From Mesotaenium endlicherianum (taxonomy: Eukaryota > Streptophyta > Zygnematophyceae > Zygnematales > Mesotaeniaceae), in the NCBI GenBank assembly GCA_009602735.1, contig WELA01009072.1, positions 55,082 to 115,420 of the forward strand: 60,339 nucleotides of DNA, given 5' to 3'. Under the pieces are notes generated by a model, which worked only from the letters and a program-made list of their open reading frames with translations, made no database searches and was not told the origin of the DNA. Positions 13,647-23,565 of this stretch are shown here, one piece after another (positions within the stretch are counted from its first letter, which is position 1; every line of letters begins with the position of its first letter). The position numbers were made by a program, and so were the translations under genes.

Positions 13647-14542
13647 TGTGTGTGAATTGTGCGACCATTCATCACGTGGCTGCATGTATGTACATGTACT
13701 TGAGAAAATCTCTGCTCGTTGCATTCAAATATGCCCCTGTTGTGTGTGAGCGTGTTTGTGAGCCCCTTTCAACTATGGTTAGCATCGGAAACAGAAGAAC
13801 AACAGAAACACACGCATGGCCGAGACCTTGTACAGACCTTGTGCAGAAGGTGGTGGGGGATGATATCCATATTGCACGAGTCTAGCTGCTTGAACAGGTA
13901 AGTATATGTGTGCGTGTACATTACTGCTTTCATCCAAGTTGCTGGGATGTGTGACTGCTGCGTATGAAGCTGGATGCTTCTGAAGTGTGTCCCTCCCTGG
14001 TCACGCGAGTGGGGCGTCATTTAATAGACCCAAACCCGTTCTTATGATAACGACAGCTGGTGAGGGTGAGGCAAGCCTGAGATCCTCTCCTGCGACGCGT
14101 TCCTTGACACCTGTGCGCATGGGGCTGAGACACGCGTATCCATGTCCTGAAATTACTTGTGACGCGCACGCGTGCGTGCGTGCGTGCGTGCGTGCATGCA
14201 GGCGCTGACAGAGCCGGGCAACGGAAGCGATGCCAGCGCTCTCAACACCACCGCCACCAAGGTGAGCCAGCGCACGTGCGCGGGCGTTGCCAGCCAGCCT
14301 CACGCACACGCTCTCACTCGTGTGCCAGCTATACTCTCTCTCTCTCTCCCTCTCTCCCTTGCTCTCTCCGTGAGCACACACACACACACTCACGCTCCGT
14401 CAGACACATGTGCTCTCTCCTTCTCTGTCACTTAACCTTATTCTCATGCTTAGCCTCACTCTCGTTCATGCTCTCTCTCACACCTCCACCCCAGACGCCC
14501 TGCCGAGGCTGCCTGTACTACCTCCTCCTCCTCCTCCTTCTC

Positions 14543-14580
<38 letters not shown>

Positions 14581-17500
14581 CCTGTTGCTCCGGCATCTGT
14601 TGCGCTGCAGGCCATCACAACAGGAGCAAGTGGTGAGCATTCCCGCTGCCTCGCTCCTGCTCCTCCTTGCTTCGGCTCTCCTTGTGACATTTGGCGTGCG
14701 CGCAGGTCGCTATCACTCCGCTGACTCCTGTCAAAGTGCGTGCGCTGATATGGTAATAGTAGGGAAGAGCAGGGAGCAAGTAGGGGGCTGAGCGTGCGCC
14801 ATGTTGTGTGCTGCTGCTGCCATCTGGCAGGTGGAGGGCGGGTGGAAGCTGAATGGGCAGAAGCGGTGGATTGGCAACAGCACCTTCGCTGACGTCATCG
14901 TCGTGTTTGCGCGCAACACCTCCACCAATCAGATCAACGGGTGCGCCCCTCTCTTCCCATTTGCGTCGCTGTTTTTCTGCTCTCTGTCCGTCTCCTGTGT
15001 CTGGGCCTTCCTCACCCTCTCACTCTGTTCGTCCTCCGCTCTGCGTGCCTTTCTGTATCCCTGTGTGTCTCCGTCTGTCGCTCTCTTCCTTTTTTGTGCC
15101 TCAACTTGTCTGCATTTCTCTGCGTGTCGGTGTCAGTCTGTCCCGGTCTGTCTTGTTTGTCTGTGCCACTCTCCCTCCCTCCCCCTCCTACCGGCCCCCG
15201 CGCGCCCCGATCGCCCCTCTTCAACCCAACAGTGCTGCAAGCACAGGATGATATCTTGGCCAGCTTGTTGAGCAACCACCAGTGGAACTTCTATGGATAC
15301 GTGTAACTTGCACACAGGCATATGTGTTGAGAAGTATTGTAGGGGTGTGCGTCCTTGATCTGCAATGGCGTGCACCTCTCAAGGCGCGCCAACGTGGAAC
15401 CTGAAGATGCCTGAGGACAGCCACAGCTACATCCCTGTCCGTGCCCTTGTCTGCATGCGTGCATGCGTGTGTGCGCGCGTGTGGGCATGCATGTTGATGC
15501 TTGCATGCAAGCGCGTGCGCTGCGAGAAGTGGGGTCAGCATGCGTGCGCACGCGCACGCGCGCTCTTGGGGGCGCAAGAGCACGCAGGTTCATCTTGTGC
15601 AAGGCCACGCGCACATGCCATAACGTGTGCCGTTAACAAGTGTCTGCGTGGGTGCCTGCGTGTGCGTGTGGGGCGCGTGAGCATGCAGGTTCATCGTGCG
15701 CAAGTCCACGCGCGGGTTTAGCGCGGCCAAGATGGAGAACAAGATCGGGCTGCGCATCGTGCAGAACGGCGACATCACGCTCTCCGACGCCTTCGTGCCT
15801 GACTGCGACCGCCTGCCGGGCGTCAACTCCTTCAGCGACACCAACCGGGTGAGTGCGCGTGTGGGATGCTGCCAAGCTGCTTGCATCTGGCGGGTTTTCT
15901 TTTAGAAGGGGGGAGGAACAGGAGGAAGAAGGGGGAAACCCGGGGGCCGGGGCCGNNNNNNNNNNNNNNNNNNNNNNNNNNNNNNNNNNNNNNNNNNNNN
16001 NNNNNNNNNNNNNNNNNNNNNNNNNNNNNNNNNNNNNNNNNNNNNNNNNNNNNNNNNNNNNNNNNNNNNNNNNNNNNNNNNNNNNNNNNNNNNNNNNNNN
16101 NNNNNNNNNNNNNNNNNNNNNNNNNNNNNNNNNNNNNNNNNNNNNNNNNNNNNNNNNNNNNNNNNNNNNNNNNNNNNNNNNNNNNNNNNNNNNNNNNNNN
16201 NNNNNNNNNNNNNNNNNNNNNNNNNNNNNNNNNNNNNNNNNNNNNNNNNNNNNNNNNNNNNNNNNNNNNNNNNNNNNNNNNNNNNNNNNCCTCATGCTTG
16301 CCCGCCCATCCCGCCCCCCTCCCTCCCTCCAGGTGTGATGGTGAGCGTGCTTTAACTGTCCTCCCTCTCCACCTCCCATGTTTGTAATCTAGTGGGGTAC
16401 TTGTGCGCTGTGTCAGTCTCCTGGCCAGCTTGCCTGTCAGGGCGCGATGGGCCGACCTCTCTATCTTCTTTCTCCTTCTCTCCCGTTCGTCTTCTACTCC
16501 TCGTTGTTCCTTTTCTCCCCCTCTTTCTCCTTGTTCTCCTTCTTATCTCGCCCTTCTCATTCTCCTCCTGCTTCTCGCTCCTGCCCCTTCTAAGATACTG
16601 TGTGTGTGTGTGTGTTTGTGTGCGTGCGCGTACTTGCACAAGCGCAGGTATCTGAAGGAGAGGGAGCAGTTTGGGGCGCCGCTGGCAGCGCTGCAGATCC
16701 TGCAGGAGAAGCTGGTGCGCATGCTGGGCAACATCCAGGCCATGACGCTCATGGGCCTGCGCCTCTGCCACCTGTACCAGGCCCAGGTCATGACGCCCGG
16801 CCAGGCCTCCCTTGCCAAGGTATGCGGGGCACAGAGCGGTTGTGCGTGTGCGTGTGCGTCTTTGTTTGTGCATGTGCATGCGCGTGCACATGCGTGTGCG
16901 TGTGCGTGTGTGTGCGCGTGTGCGCGTGTGCGTGTATGCGTGTGTGTGTGTGTGTTTGTGTGTGTTCATCATTCAGTGCGTGTCTGGAGTTCCCTCTGGT
17001 GTGTGGCACGTTTGTGAGACACAGGCTTGTACACGTGAAGGTACTCGTGGAAAAGCACGCACTTGGGCACGCACACCTCATAGATGCAGAAAGCATGCAG
17101 ACGCATTCACGTCCCTACGCACTTTCGAGCGTCCCTTTCGAGCGTCCCTCCCCGTTTCCCTCCCCAGTCCGTCCCCGCTGACCTGCCCATTGCCATGGCT
17201 GTTCTTGGCTGCCGGACGTATGGCGGCCCTGCAGGCCTGGAACACGTTGAGAGCGCGCGAGACGGTTGGCCTCGGACGGGAGCTACTGGGCGGCAACGGC
17301 ATCCTTGTCGAGTTCCTTGTGGCAAAGGTACGCGCATATATCCATGCATGCATGCACGCACGCATGTCGGCATGCAGCGCTGCTTTGACAGCTAGCGGGG
17401 TTCGGTATTGCTGGGGACTGACTGTAGGATGGATGGCTGGGCAAGCGCTGGGCTCTTGCTGCTATCTGCTGGTTGCTTCCTGAGCCAGGTGTGCCCCAGG

Positions 17501-17996
17501 AGTTTTGGCTGCATGGGTGCATGTGGCCATGGGTGGAGGGGTAGATGAACGCTTGGTTGCGTGCAGCGGAGAGTTGGAGCATCGTGGGCTTTCTGAGCGG
17601 GGGCCTTGCGCTGTCGCTGCTCTTGCGTGCGTGCGTATATAGCAGGCATCTTGCATGCGCTCCTCTCCTTAAGCCCATTTGGGGGTTAGTTGAGATGTGG
17701 TGTATGTAGGACACATAGTGTATTGTTCTTGGTTTTGTAAGTCTTAGCATCTCATTTGGTTGTCTTGAGTCTGAGATATTTGCTATGAAGAAGCAGGTTG
17801 AAGGTGGATGGTGTGTTCTGATATCATGAAGGTGTGCTGCTTGTACAAACCTATGCAGGCATTTTGCGATCTCGAGCCAATATACACATACGAGGGCACA
17901 TATGAAATCAACACGTTGGTGACTGGTCGTGAAGTGACGGGCATTGCAAGCATCAAGGCCCCTACAAGCAAGCAGAAAAAGTCAGGACAGCGCTGA
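9418..17996 (+). CDS. ACX4: Peroxisomal short-chain acyl-CoA oxidase, ACX4-like
   Basis: This is an acyl-CoA dehydrogenase-fold flavoprotein close to plant ACX4, which performs the first oxidation of short-chain acyl-CoA in peroxisomal beta-oxidation. Exons: 9418-9487, 9977-10215, 10837-10914, 11746-11869, 13453-13526, 14202-14261, 14831-14940, 15689-15848, 16648-16819, 17235-17327 and 17859-17996. Landmarks in order are [79 protein letters not shown] and IYTYEGTY, which contains the catalytic Glu. About 25 residues before RYLKER are missing; that exon probably lies in the N gap at 15956-16289, and the phases require 2 mod 3 nt there. Exon 1 encodes RLAVIARHL, an exact PTS2 match, while the C terminus (KSGQR) is not a PTS1. 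The intron after 10215 appears to be GC-AG. Exon 1 rests on phase and PTS2 only. Confidence 0.88.
11838..12310 (+). repeat. Degenerate ~150-bp tandem repeat spanning an ACX4 exon end and its intron
   Basis: The 3' end of the exon ending at 11869, with its donor region (CCTGGCCATGCTCACCATCG), recurs in diverged form near 12006, 12158 and 12288. Each copy is preceded by a similar CTGGCTGG-type stretch. The spacing is roughly 130-150 bp. The intronic copies are not in coding frame. Confidence 0.65.
13200..13305. repeat. (CA)n-rich microsatellite, ACX4 intron
   Basis: ACAC/GCGC-type alternating purine-pyrimidine sequence with a central GTGCGCGCGTGCGCGC block. Long open frames seen here in several frames are artefacts of the repeat. 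Confidence 0.9.
13606..13654. repeat. (TG)n microsatellite, ACX4 intron
   Basis: A nearly pure TG run with one TT interruption, about 80 bases after the exon ending at 13526. Confidence 0.9.
14163..14197. repeat. (TGCG)n run just before the ACX4 acceptor
   Basis: Repeated TGCG/TGCA units abut the acceptor of the exon starting at 14202. Alternating purine-pyrimidine sequence replaces the usual polypyrimidine tract. Confidence 0.8.
15569..15713 (+). repeat. Duplicated splice acceptor and exon start, ~100 bp apart
   Basis: About 44 bases at 15569-15612 closely resemble 15670-15713, including GCAGGTTCATC and the CCACGCGC that follows. The right copy is the functional acceptor of the ACX4 exon starting at 15689; the left copy is a diverged decoy whose frame does not continue. 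Confidence 0.6.
15956..16289. other. Assembly gap (334 N)
   Basis: A run of N between the ACX4 exons ending at 15848 and starting at 16648. ACX4 homologues have about 25 residues here, so a roughly 77-nt exon is probably hidden. Confidence 0.95.
16842..16966. repeat. (TG/CG)n microsatellite, ACX4 intron
   Basis: Alternating TGTGCG/TGCG units directly after the exon ending at 16819. A simple-sequence intron expansion. Confidence 0.85.
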
Positions 17997-18794
17997 TTAC
18001 ATTTGAGGGCCCTAAGGATATATAACTAGGTGTATGCCACTTATTAAAGATACGTGGTACTTACGTCTTGCCCAGCTGATATGCTGTGGATGTAATATAG
18101 CAATGTGATTGTGGTCATAGTTGACATTGAATTTTAGCTACTAAATCTCTGATATATGGTACAGTTGGTCTTTTTATGACATAGTTGAGGCCTTGTGTAT
18201 ACATATCTAGCTTGCACACAAGAGTATAACATCTAACATATGCTCGTCTTATATAGAACGTCAAATATAAGTGCACAAGTATATCACACATAATCAATGA
18301 ATGACTCTTGACTTGCACAAAACATTCTTTTTTGGGACACTACTCGTTTTCAAGGGTATTGAGCAATACTGACGCTTCTGATGGTGATTCAATTCAGGCC
18401 ACAAAAAGGTAAATTTATGTAAGAGCATATCATTTGAAAGTTTCCTCAATATTCTTCCATGCTTTCCCTCTGGCAATTGAGTACACACCAAAGCGAGAGA
18501 ACAAGTGCATATGAACTCAAATTAAAGAATGACAGAAGAAAGCTGAGTAACAGCCTACCTAGTATAAAAAACCAAGATTTACTCTTCATGGGGATGTTAT
18601 CAAACATTCAGTGCCCGAGAGGTAAGTTTTGTAAACCTTTAACCTTTGATAAGGTGCAATGATTCCCAAATTGCTCCAGGCATGCAAGGTGCTTTTTCTC
18701 AACCATGGTTGGTGAAGACGGACCTTAACTATCTCCTTCACAGACTAAGCTGAGAAGTTCAGAGACACTGCTCTTTGGAAATGGAATACACATG
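17997..18794. other. Intergenic region between convergent ACX4 and AP-2 sigma genes
   Basis: About 0.8 kb of AT-rich DNA between two stop codons facing each other. It should carry both 3' UTRs and polyadenylation sites. No gene is recognisable. Confidence 0.7.
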
Positions 18795-20985
18795 TCACTC
18801 GGTCTTTTCCAGCTCTGCCATTCTTTCGATGATAGCCTGCAGACACCGCAACAAACAGAACTCAATGCCAAAGTGCATCACCTGCACTTTTGGAATATAT
18901 TGTAGCAGAAGCTGGTGGCAGCTAGTATTGAACAAAGTGAGTATTAAGCGGGCACTATGCCTCCACAAAGAGCTTCGTAGGGTGTGCAGTCAACGTAACC
19001 ACATCCTATTTACTAAGCGCCTCATCAGTGGTTACACCTGCAAGCTACACACTTCTCAAATCCAATCCACAGATGTGGAGGTCGTGAAGTGCAAAGCAAC
19101 GGGGGATAGGAAAACGCATGGCAATGCATGAGCATGCAACGGAGATATATGCTACAGTAATTTGGGCATGACTTACTTTCTTGCTGGTCTCTTGCAGCTC
19201 TCCAGCCAGTACAAACTCATCCAGTATCAAATACACCTGCACTTACATGAACACTTACTAGTCCTTTAAGATGCCATCCATGTCGGCTGTGTAGAGAGCT
19301 TGAGAGACGCCGCAGTCCCATCACCATGGAGTGTGTTCTGATTTTGCCCAACTGAACTGTCACCTTCGTTTTTCCTTCCCATCCCCCCCCCCCCTCCCCT
19401 CCTCCCGTCCTTGCATCTATCTGGAGCTTCAGTATCCATTCACAGCCCTGCTGTACTTCTTTCACAGACCAGTAGCTGAAGAAATGAAGTCGCACTATAG
19501 AAGGTGCCAATGTTCTCCCCAAATCCTACTTAGCCAGCTTCGTAGCCTCACTTGTCCTTGACACCAGCTACAAACTGGTCCTGATAATTCTCGCATGTAA
19601 CTGTGAGACGATCAGGTGCTCTTGCACCCAGCAGCTGATGCAAACCTCCTTCAGTCAAGCTTTGTATCACATTAGGGTGCTTATGTGGAGGAAAGTCATA
19701 GTATTGAGAAAAGTCCACAGGTCCGGACTTGGCAATAGCAGACATAAATATTGACATAAGGGATTGGCAAAACTGGTGCTTTTAGGGTTGCCTGTACTAG
19801 GCCTTCGAAGTGTAGCCTCCTTGTATAAGATAAAAGAGGCTCAAGTACCTCATGTTTCTACTTACGACCCCTACATACCGACATCATTGGAGTATGGCAA
19901 GTGCTAGAAAAGGGTCTACAAAAGTACGTCGCAGCGAAGGTTGGAGGGAGTGGGGAACTTCACCTTGTGAAAGTTGAAGACGAGATCAAGCTCGCAAACA
20001 TTCTGGAAGAAGTGGTCAAGAATCTCAACAAAGAGGTGGATGCTCTCGAGGTACACGAGTTCATTGTCCGTAAGATCAACGCAAACCGAGAAGAAGAGGC
20101 CTGCATAACGCCTGTAGATCACCTTATACGTGCGAAACTGCATCTCAAAGTATGATACGAGAACCACAAACTGCCTGCATTAGGACCAGTCTCTCCTTCA
20201 GACAAGGCCCCTGAATAAAAAAGTTAGTGATGCAGCCATCTGGCAAAAGCTGGGCCTTATCTTCGTAGCCAGTACACATGATACCTCTGATAGATACTAT
20301 CTACGGCCCTTTTCTCAAGTAGCGGAATGTTCATTACCGCCTCGTTTTCATAGCTGCTGAAGATTAAGTGGTAGCTTTTTACCCTCGTCTACAAGCATAA
20401 CCACTAGTCTATTTGAAGTGACCCCACTCTTTCCACCACCAAGTCCAAGTACTATTACGCCGCATTCTACTTTCCCACCGCAGGTACTGGCAAACATAGC
20501 AAGCGACCTTTCACAACGCCATGGCTCGTAGTCTTTTGACACTTGATCTAAACAGCTCTGATGCAAGCCATACGAGCTGGTAGAGCCATCTGGACATACC
20601 TCCACAAAATTTGTGAACTTGGGGTCCCGATTCACTACCAGCCTGTGCACCTGTTCAAAGGAGAAACTCAGGAGTAAGTTACCAGGCTGAACAACCAGGC
20701 TGAACAAAAAGGCTGGGTAAAAGACAAGTAAAGAAGGACACCTGTCCGGTTGAGGTAGTAATGGAAGGGCTTGCCAGCTTATACCTCAAACTCAAGTTTA
20801 TGTTTTTCAGAGTCTTCTAAAGGGACGTAATACTTGGCCAGCCTAGTCTTGCCTTGCCGATTTTGCAGTAATATAAAACGAATCTGCCACATAAAAAAAG
20901 ACATCCTTGCGTCAGGTTCTTAAAGTGATTATCACATCCAATAGGAAGCCAAATAAGATAGAGTATGTACATTCACAATTACCAT
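18795..20985 (-). CDS. AP2S1: AP-2 complex subunit sigma
   Basis: This is the small sigma chain of the clathrin adaptor AP-2, which acts in plasma-membrane endocytosis and helps bind dileucine cargo signals. Exons on the minus strand are 20983-20985 (the ATG alone), 20785-20883, 20600-20650, 19964-20137, 19177-19236 and 18795-18836. All introns are GT-AG and the total is 429 nt, giving exactly 142 aa, the normal length of the family. Visible motifs include [67 protein letters not shown] and VYLILDEF. The intron directly after the initiator codon is, to my knowledge, also found in land-plant and animal AP2S genes. Introns 3 and 4 are larger and hold unassigned open frames. The transposon array begins about 0.7 kb upstream. 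Confidence 0.96.
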
Positions 20986-21678
20986 TTTCGCTCTCGCAGC
21001 GGCCTGAGAAAAGAAGTAACAAGAACGCCGGAGGTTGTATATATCGAAGACCTTTATGCTAGATAGTGAAGAAGCAACGAAGAAACGCCATGTTCTCTAC
21101 ACTTATGATGGGAACCGGTGCATCATCTGTACGAGAACACCAAAATGTCGAATTTAAAGTCAATGTCTTCTAGAGAAGTCCCCCGATTATCTAAAAGAAA
21201 TCTTACTCACTCCAGTGTTTATACCATCTATGTTAGTGACACCAACAGACGTGCACCAGCAGTTGAAACTTGTGACTTGCTTGAAGCATATTAAAGCGTA
21301 CGATTTGCTGTCTCATAGTTGGTGTTGGTATTTAGTTACCCGTTGAAACTTTGATTGACCCTCGTGCTGTAACAATTGATGGAGCGACAATATTGACTGC
21401 CTACTTTTCACATTCGTCGACCCTGTTGTAGCTGGTTGTAGCGTCGAAGCACGTAGGAGACAGGCGCGTCGTGACACCTTCAGATATCAGAAGAGGTCAA
21501 AGCAAGTCAAAGACGTTCGTCTGCGTTCGTCCCATTCATCTCAATTCATCTGGTCTCTGCGGGACCTGCCTGGCCTGTGCCTGGCCCATAACTGACTGTA
21601 ACTGACGCCAATGCCGAATTTGTTGCATGTGAATGCATGTGATTTATGATGTCGTTTACTTGACTAAGGTTACTGCGT
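20986..21678 (-). other. 5' region of AP-2 sigma up to the transposon array
   Basis: This stretch should hold the AP-2 sigma 5' UTR and promoter. I see no further coding exon. It ends in CCAA, the left copy of the duplication flanking the array. Confidence 0.6.
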
Positions 21679-21682
21679 CCAA
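21679..21682. repeat. Left target-site duplication of the array (CCAA)
   Basis: CCAA directly precedes the TGTCG terminus at 21683 and recurs at 44882-44885 directly after the CGACA terminus at 44881. A 5-bp CCAAT reading is also possible if the first T is assigned to the target. Confidence 0.6.
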
Positions 21683-21987
21683 TGTCGTGCCTAACAGTGT
21701 CGGTCCCTCGGCACTTGCGTAGCCTTCCAGCACGTGTGCCTTTGGCCTGGTTGATGTGTCGGTGGCCCTCCTCACGTGTGGCAGACATGGTCGATCGACC
21801 TTTGCACGTGTGTCGGTGACAAGCCTTACCAGGGTTAACCCATCCCTGGGTTCCTGAACTTGCACCATGCAGCCTTGACCAACACTCAGGGTGACGTTCT
21901 CTATCACCCGGCTCTCACCATCTGCTTATCCTAAGACTTTAGCAGAAAATTTTAAAAAACACTTGCCTGGCCTTAATTCCTCTTACA
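21683..21987 (-). repeat. Detached LTR piece (outer U3 part)
   Basis: It matches 23216-23518 and 33798-34100 with a few substitutions. It is exactly the part missing from the truncated LTR at 43657-44881, apart from a 2-base GC spacer. It abuts the next LTR directly, without internal sequence. Confidence 0.8.
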
Positions 21988-23518
21988 GGACGGAAGTCTC
22001 TTACTTCCACATAGGCTTTATGCCTTAAGGTTCTTGGATTCACAGGTGAGCAAATTGTAGTTTGCAGAAATCACACTCTAAGCAGCTTGACTTGCAACGT
22101 CAGATTCAGAGAAAATCGCCCTTCAGGCTTTCGTTTAACTTTCACAAGTCAGCTTACAAAACTCTGAAACTACGTCTATGCTGGCCTGGGTCAAGCTCTT
22201 CACTTAACACCGCGCCTTACCAGCTCTTCACTGCCAGGCTGGGCTCACTCAGTTCTTCACTGAGAGCTTTATCTGTCAATACTACTCTCTCTCTTCGAGA
22301 TGCGAATGCGACTTCTGAGAACTTGGAAATCAGCACACAACTCACCATTTTAAGGCTGCTTCACACACACACTCGTGGCGTTCGGCCGACTCTGTGCTAA
22401 TCTCCTAGCAGATTCTATTTTGCAAATCTCCTTCTTTAACAGTGAGATTCCCTCTTGGGAACTCCTACAATCCTAACTTATCTATGATACACAGAAGAAT
22501 CTTCAGTGTCGTCAGAAGCGTGGGGCTTTGGCCCTCCAGTGGCCTTGGGAACTCCTTCTTCTTCTTCGTGCCATTCTTCGCTTTTCTTCTGCTTCTTGGC
22601 AAAGGTGCGTGCGAGTGAATGACATGTCTCAGGCAAGATTCGTGCCTTTCACAGGCACCACACAGCGTCATCTTTCGAGAATGCCGTGCTTAGTCACACA
22701 ACTTAGCTGCATGTCGCCTCTGCCTAGCCATGCTCAACTTCAAACTCGTAGTCACTCAGCATGCATGCACACCTTGTGACTGTCGCGCGTGGCTGCTTAG
22801 CTTCTCAACTGGCAGTCACGCCTAATTGGCTCATGGCTAAGAATTCCTGAGCGGCGTGCAAGCAAATGCCACTTGCTCAAGTTTTCCCAACCGGGCGGCC
22901 GTAACCTATCTTGGCATTGCAGCCATGACCTGGCTTAATCTGCCAGTCACACAGTACCTGACCTGGTACTTGCTGGGCGGCTCATTGCTGATCCCCAGCT
23001 CCTAGCCTCGCGGCTGTCTTGTCAAAACCTCCCCCATCCTTGGGTGTGGGTCACACTGACATTGACCCCTTGCCAGTGGTCTTGACGCCGCCATAACCGC
23101 TGACTGCGATGTAATCAGTCAAGTGGTCGGTGAGTCAACGTTGACTTTCAGCACTAGGTGGCCGTAGCTTGCGCTGCGCGTGCGACACCGTCAAACGGAT
23201 AATAGTCGCGACAGCTGTCGTGCCTAACAGTGTTGGTCCCTCGGCACGTGCGTAGCCTTCCAGCACGTGTGCCTTTGGCCTGGTTGATGTGTCGGTGGCC
23301 CTCCTCACGTGTGGCAGACATGGTCGATCGACCTTTGCACGTGTGTCGGTGACAAGCCTTACCAGGGTTAACCCATCCCTGGGTTCCTGAACTTGCACCA
23401 TGCAGCCTTGACCAACACTCAGGGTGACGTTCTCTGTCACCCGGCTCTCACCATCTGCTTATCCTAAGACTTTAGCAGAAAATTTAAAAATACTTGCCTT
23501 GCCTTAATTCCTCTTACA
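21988..23518 (-). repeat. LTR 1 (3' LTR of copy A)
   Basis: About 1.53 kb and closely similar to 32571-34100. On the minus strand it starts TGTAAGAGG right after the polypurine tract. It differs from the other two LTRs at several shared positions, for example near 22200 and 22430, so it may come from a different sublineage. Confidence 0.8.
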
Positions 23519-23530
23519 CCCCTCCCTTTC
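23519..23530 (-). promoter_or_regulatory. Polypurine tract of copy A
   Basis: On the minus strand GAAAGGGAGGGG lies immediately before the LTR start TGTAAGAGG. This is the expected position of the plus-strand DNA primer. Confidence 0.75.
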
Positions 23531-23565
23531 AGCTGAGGCGTCCCTGCCTTTTCTGCTGAAAGCTA

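Noticed and set aside
22465..23440. Small repeated open frames in the LTRs (also near 33048-34022 and 44134-44493)
   Set aside because: They occur only as LTR sequence, are not kept open in all copies, and overlap the regulatory part of the element.
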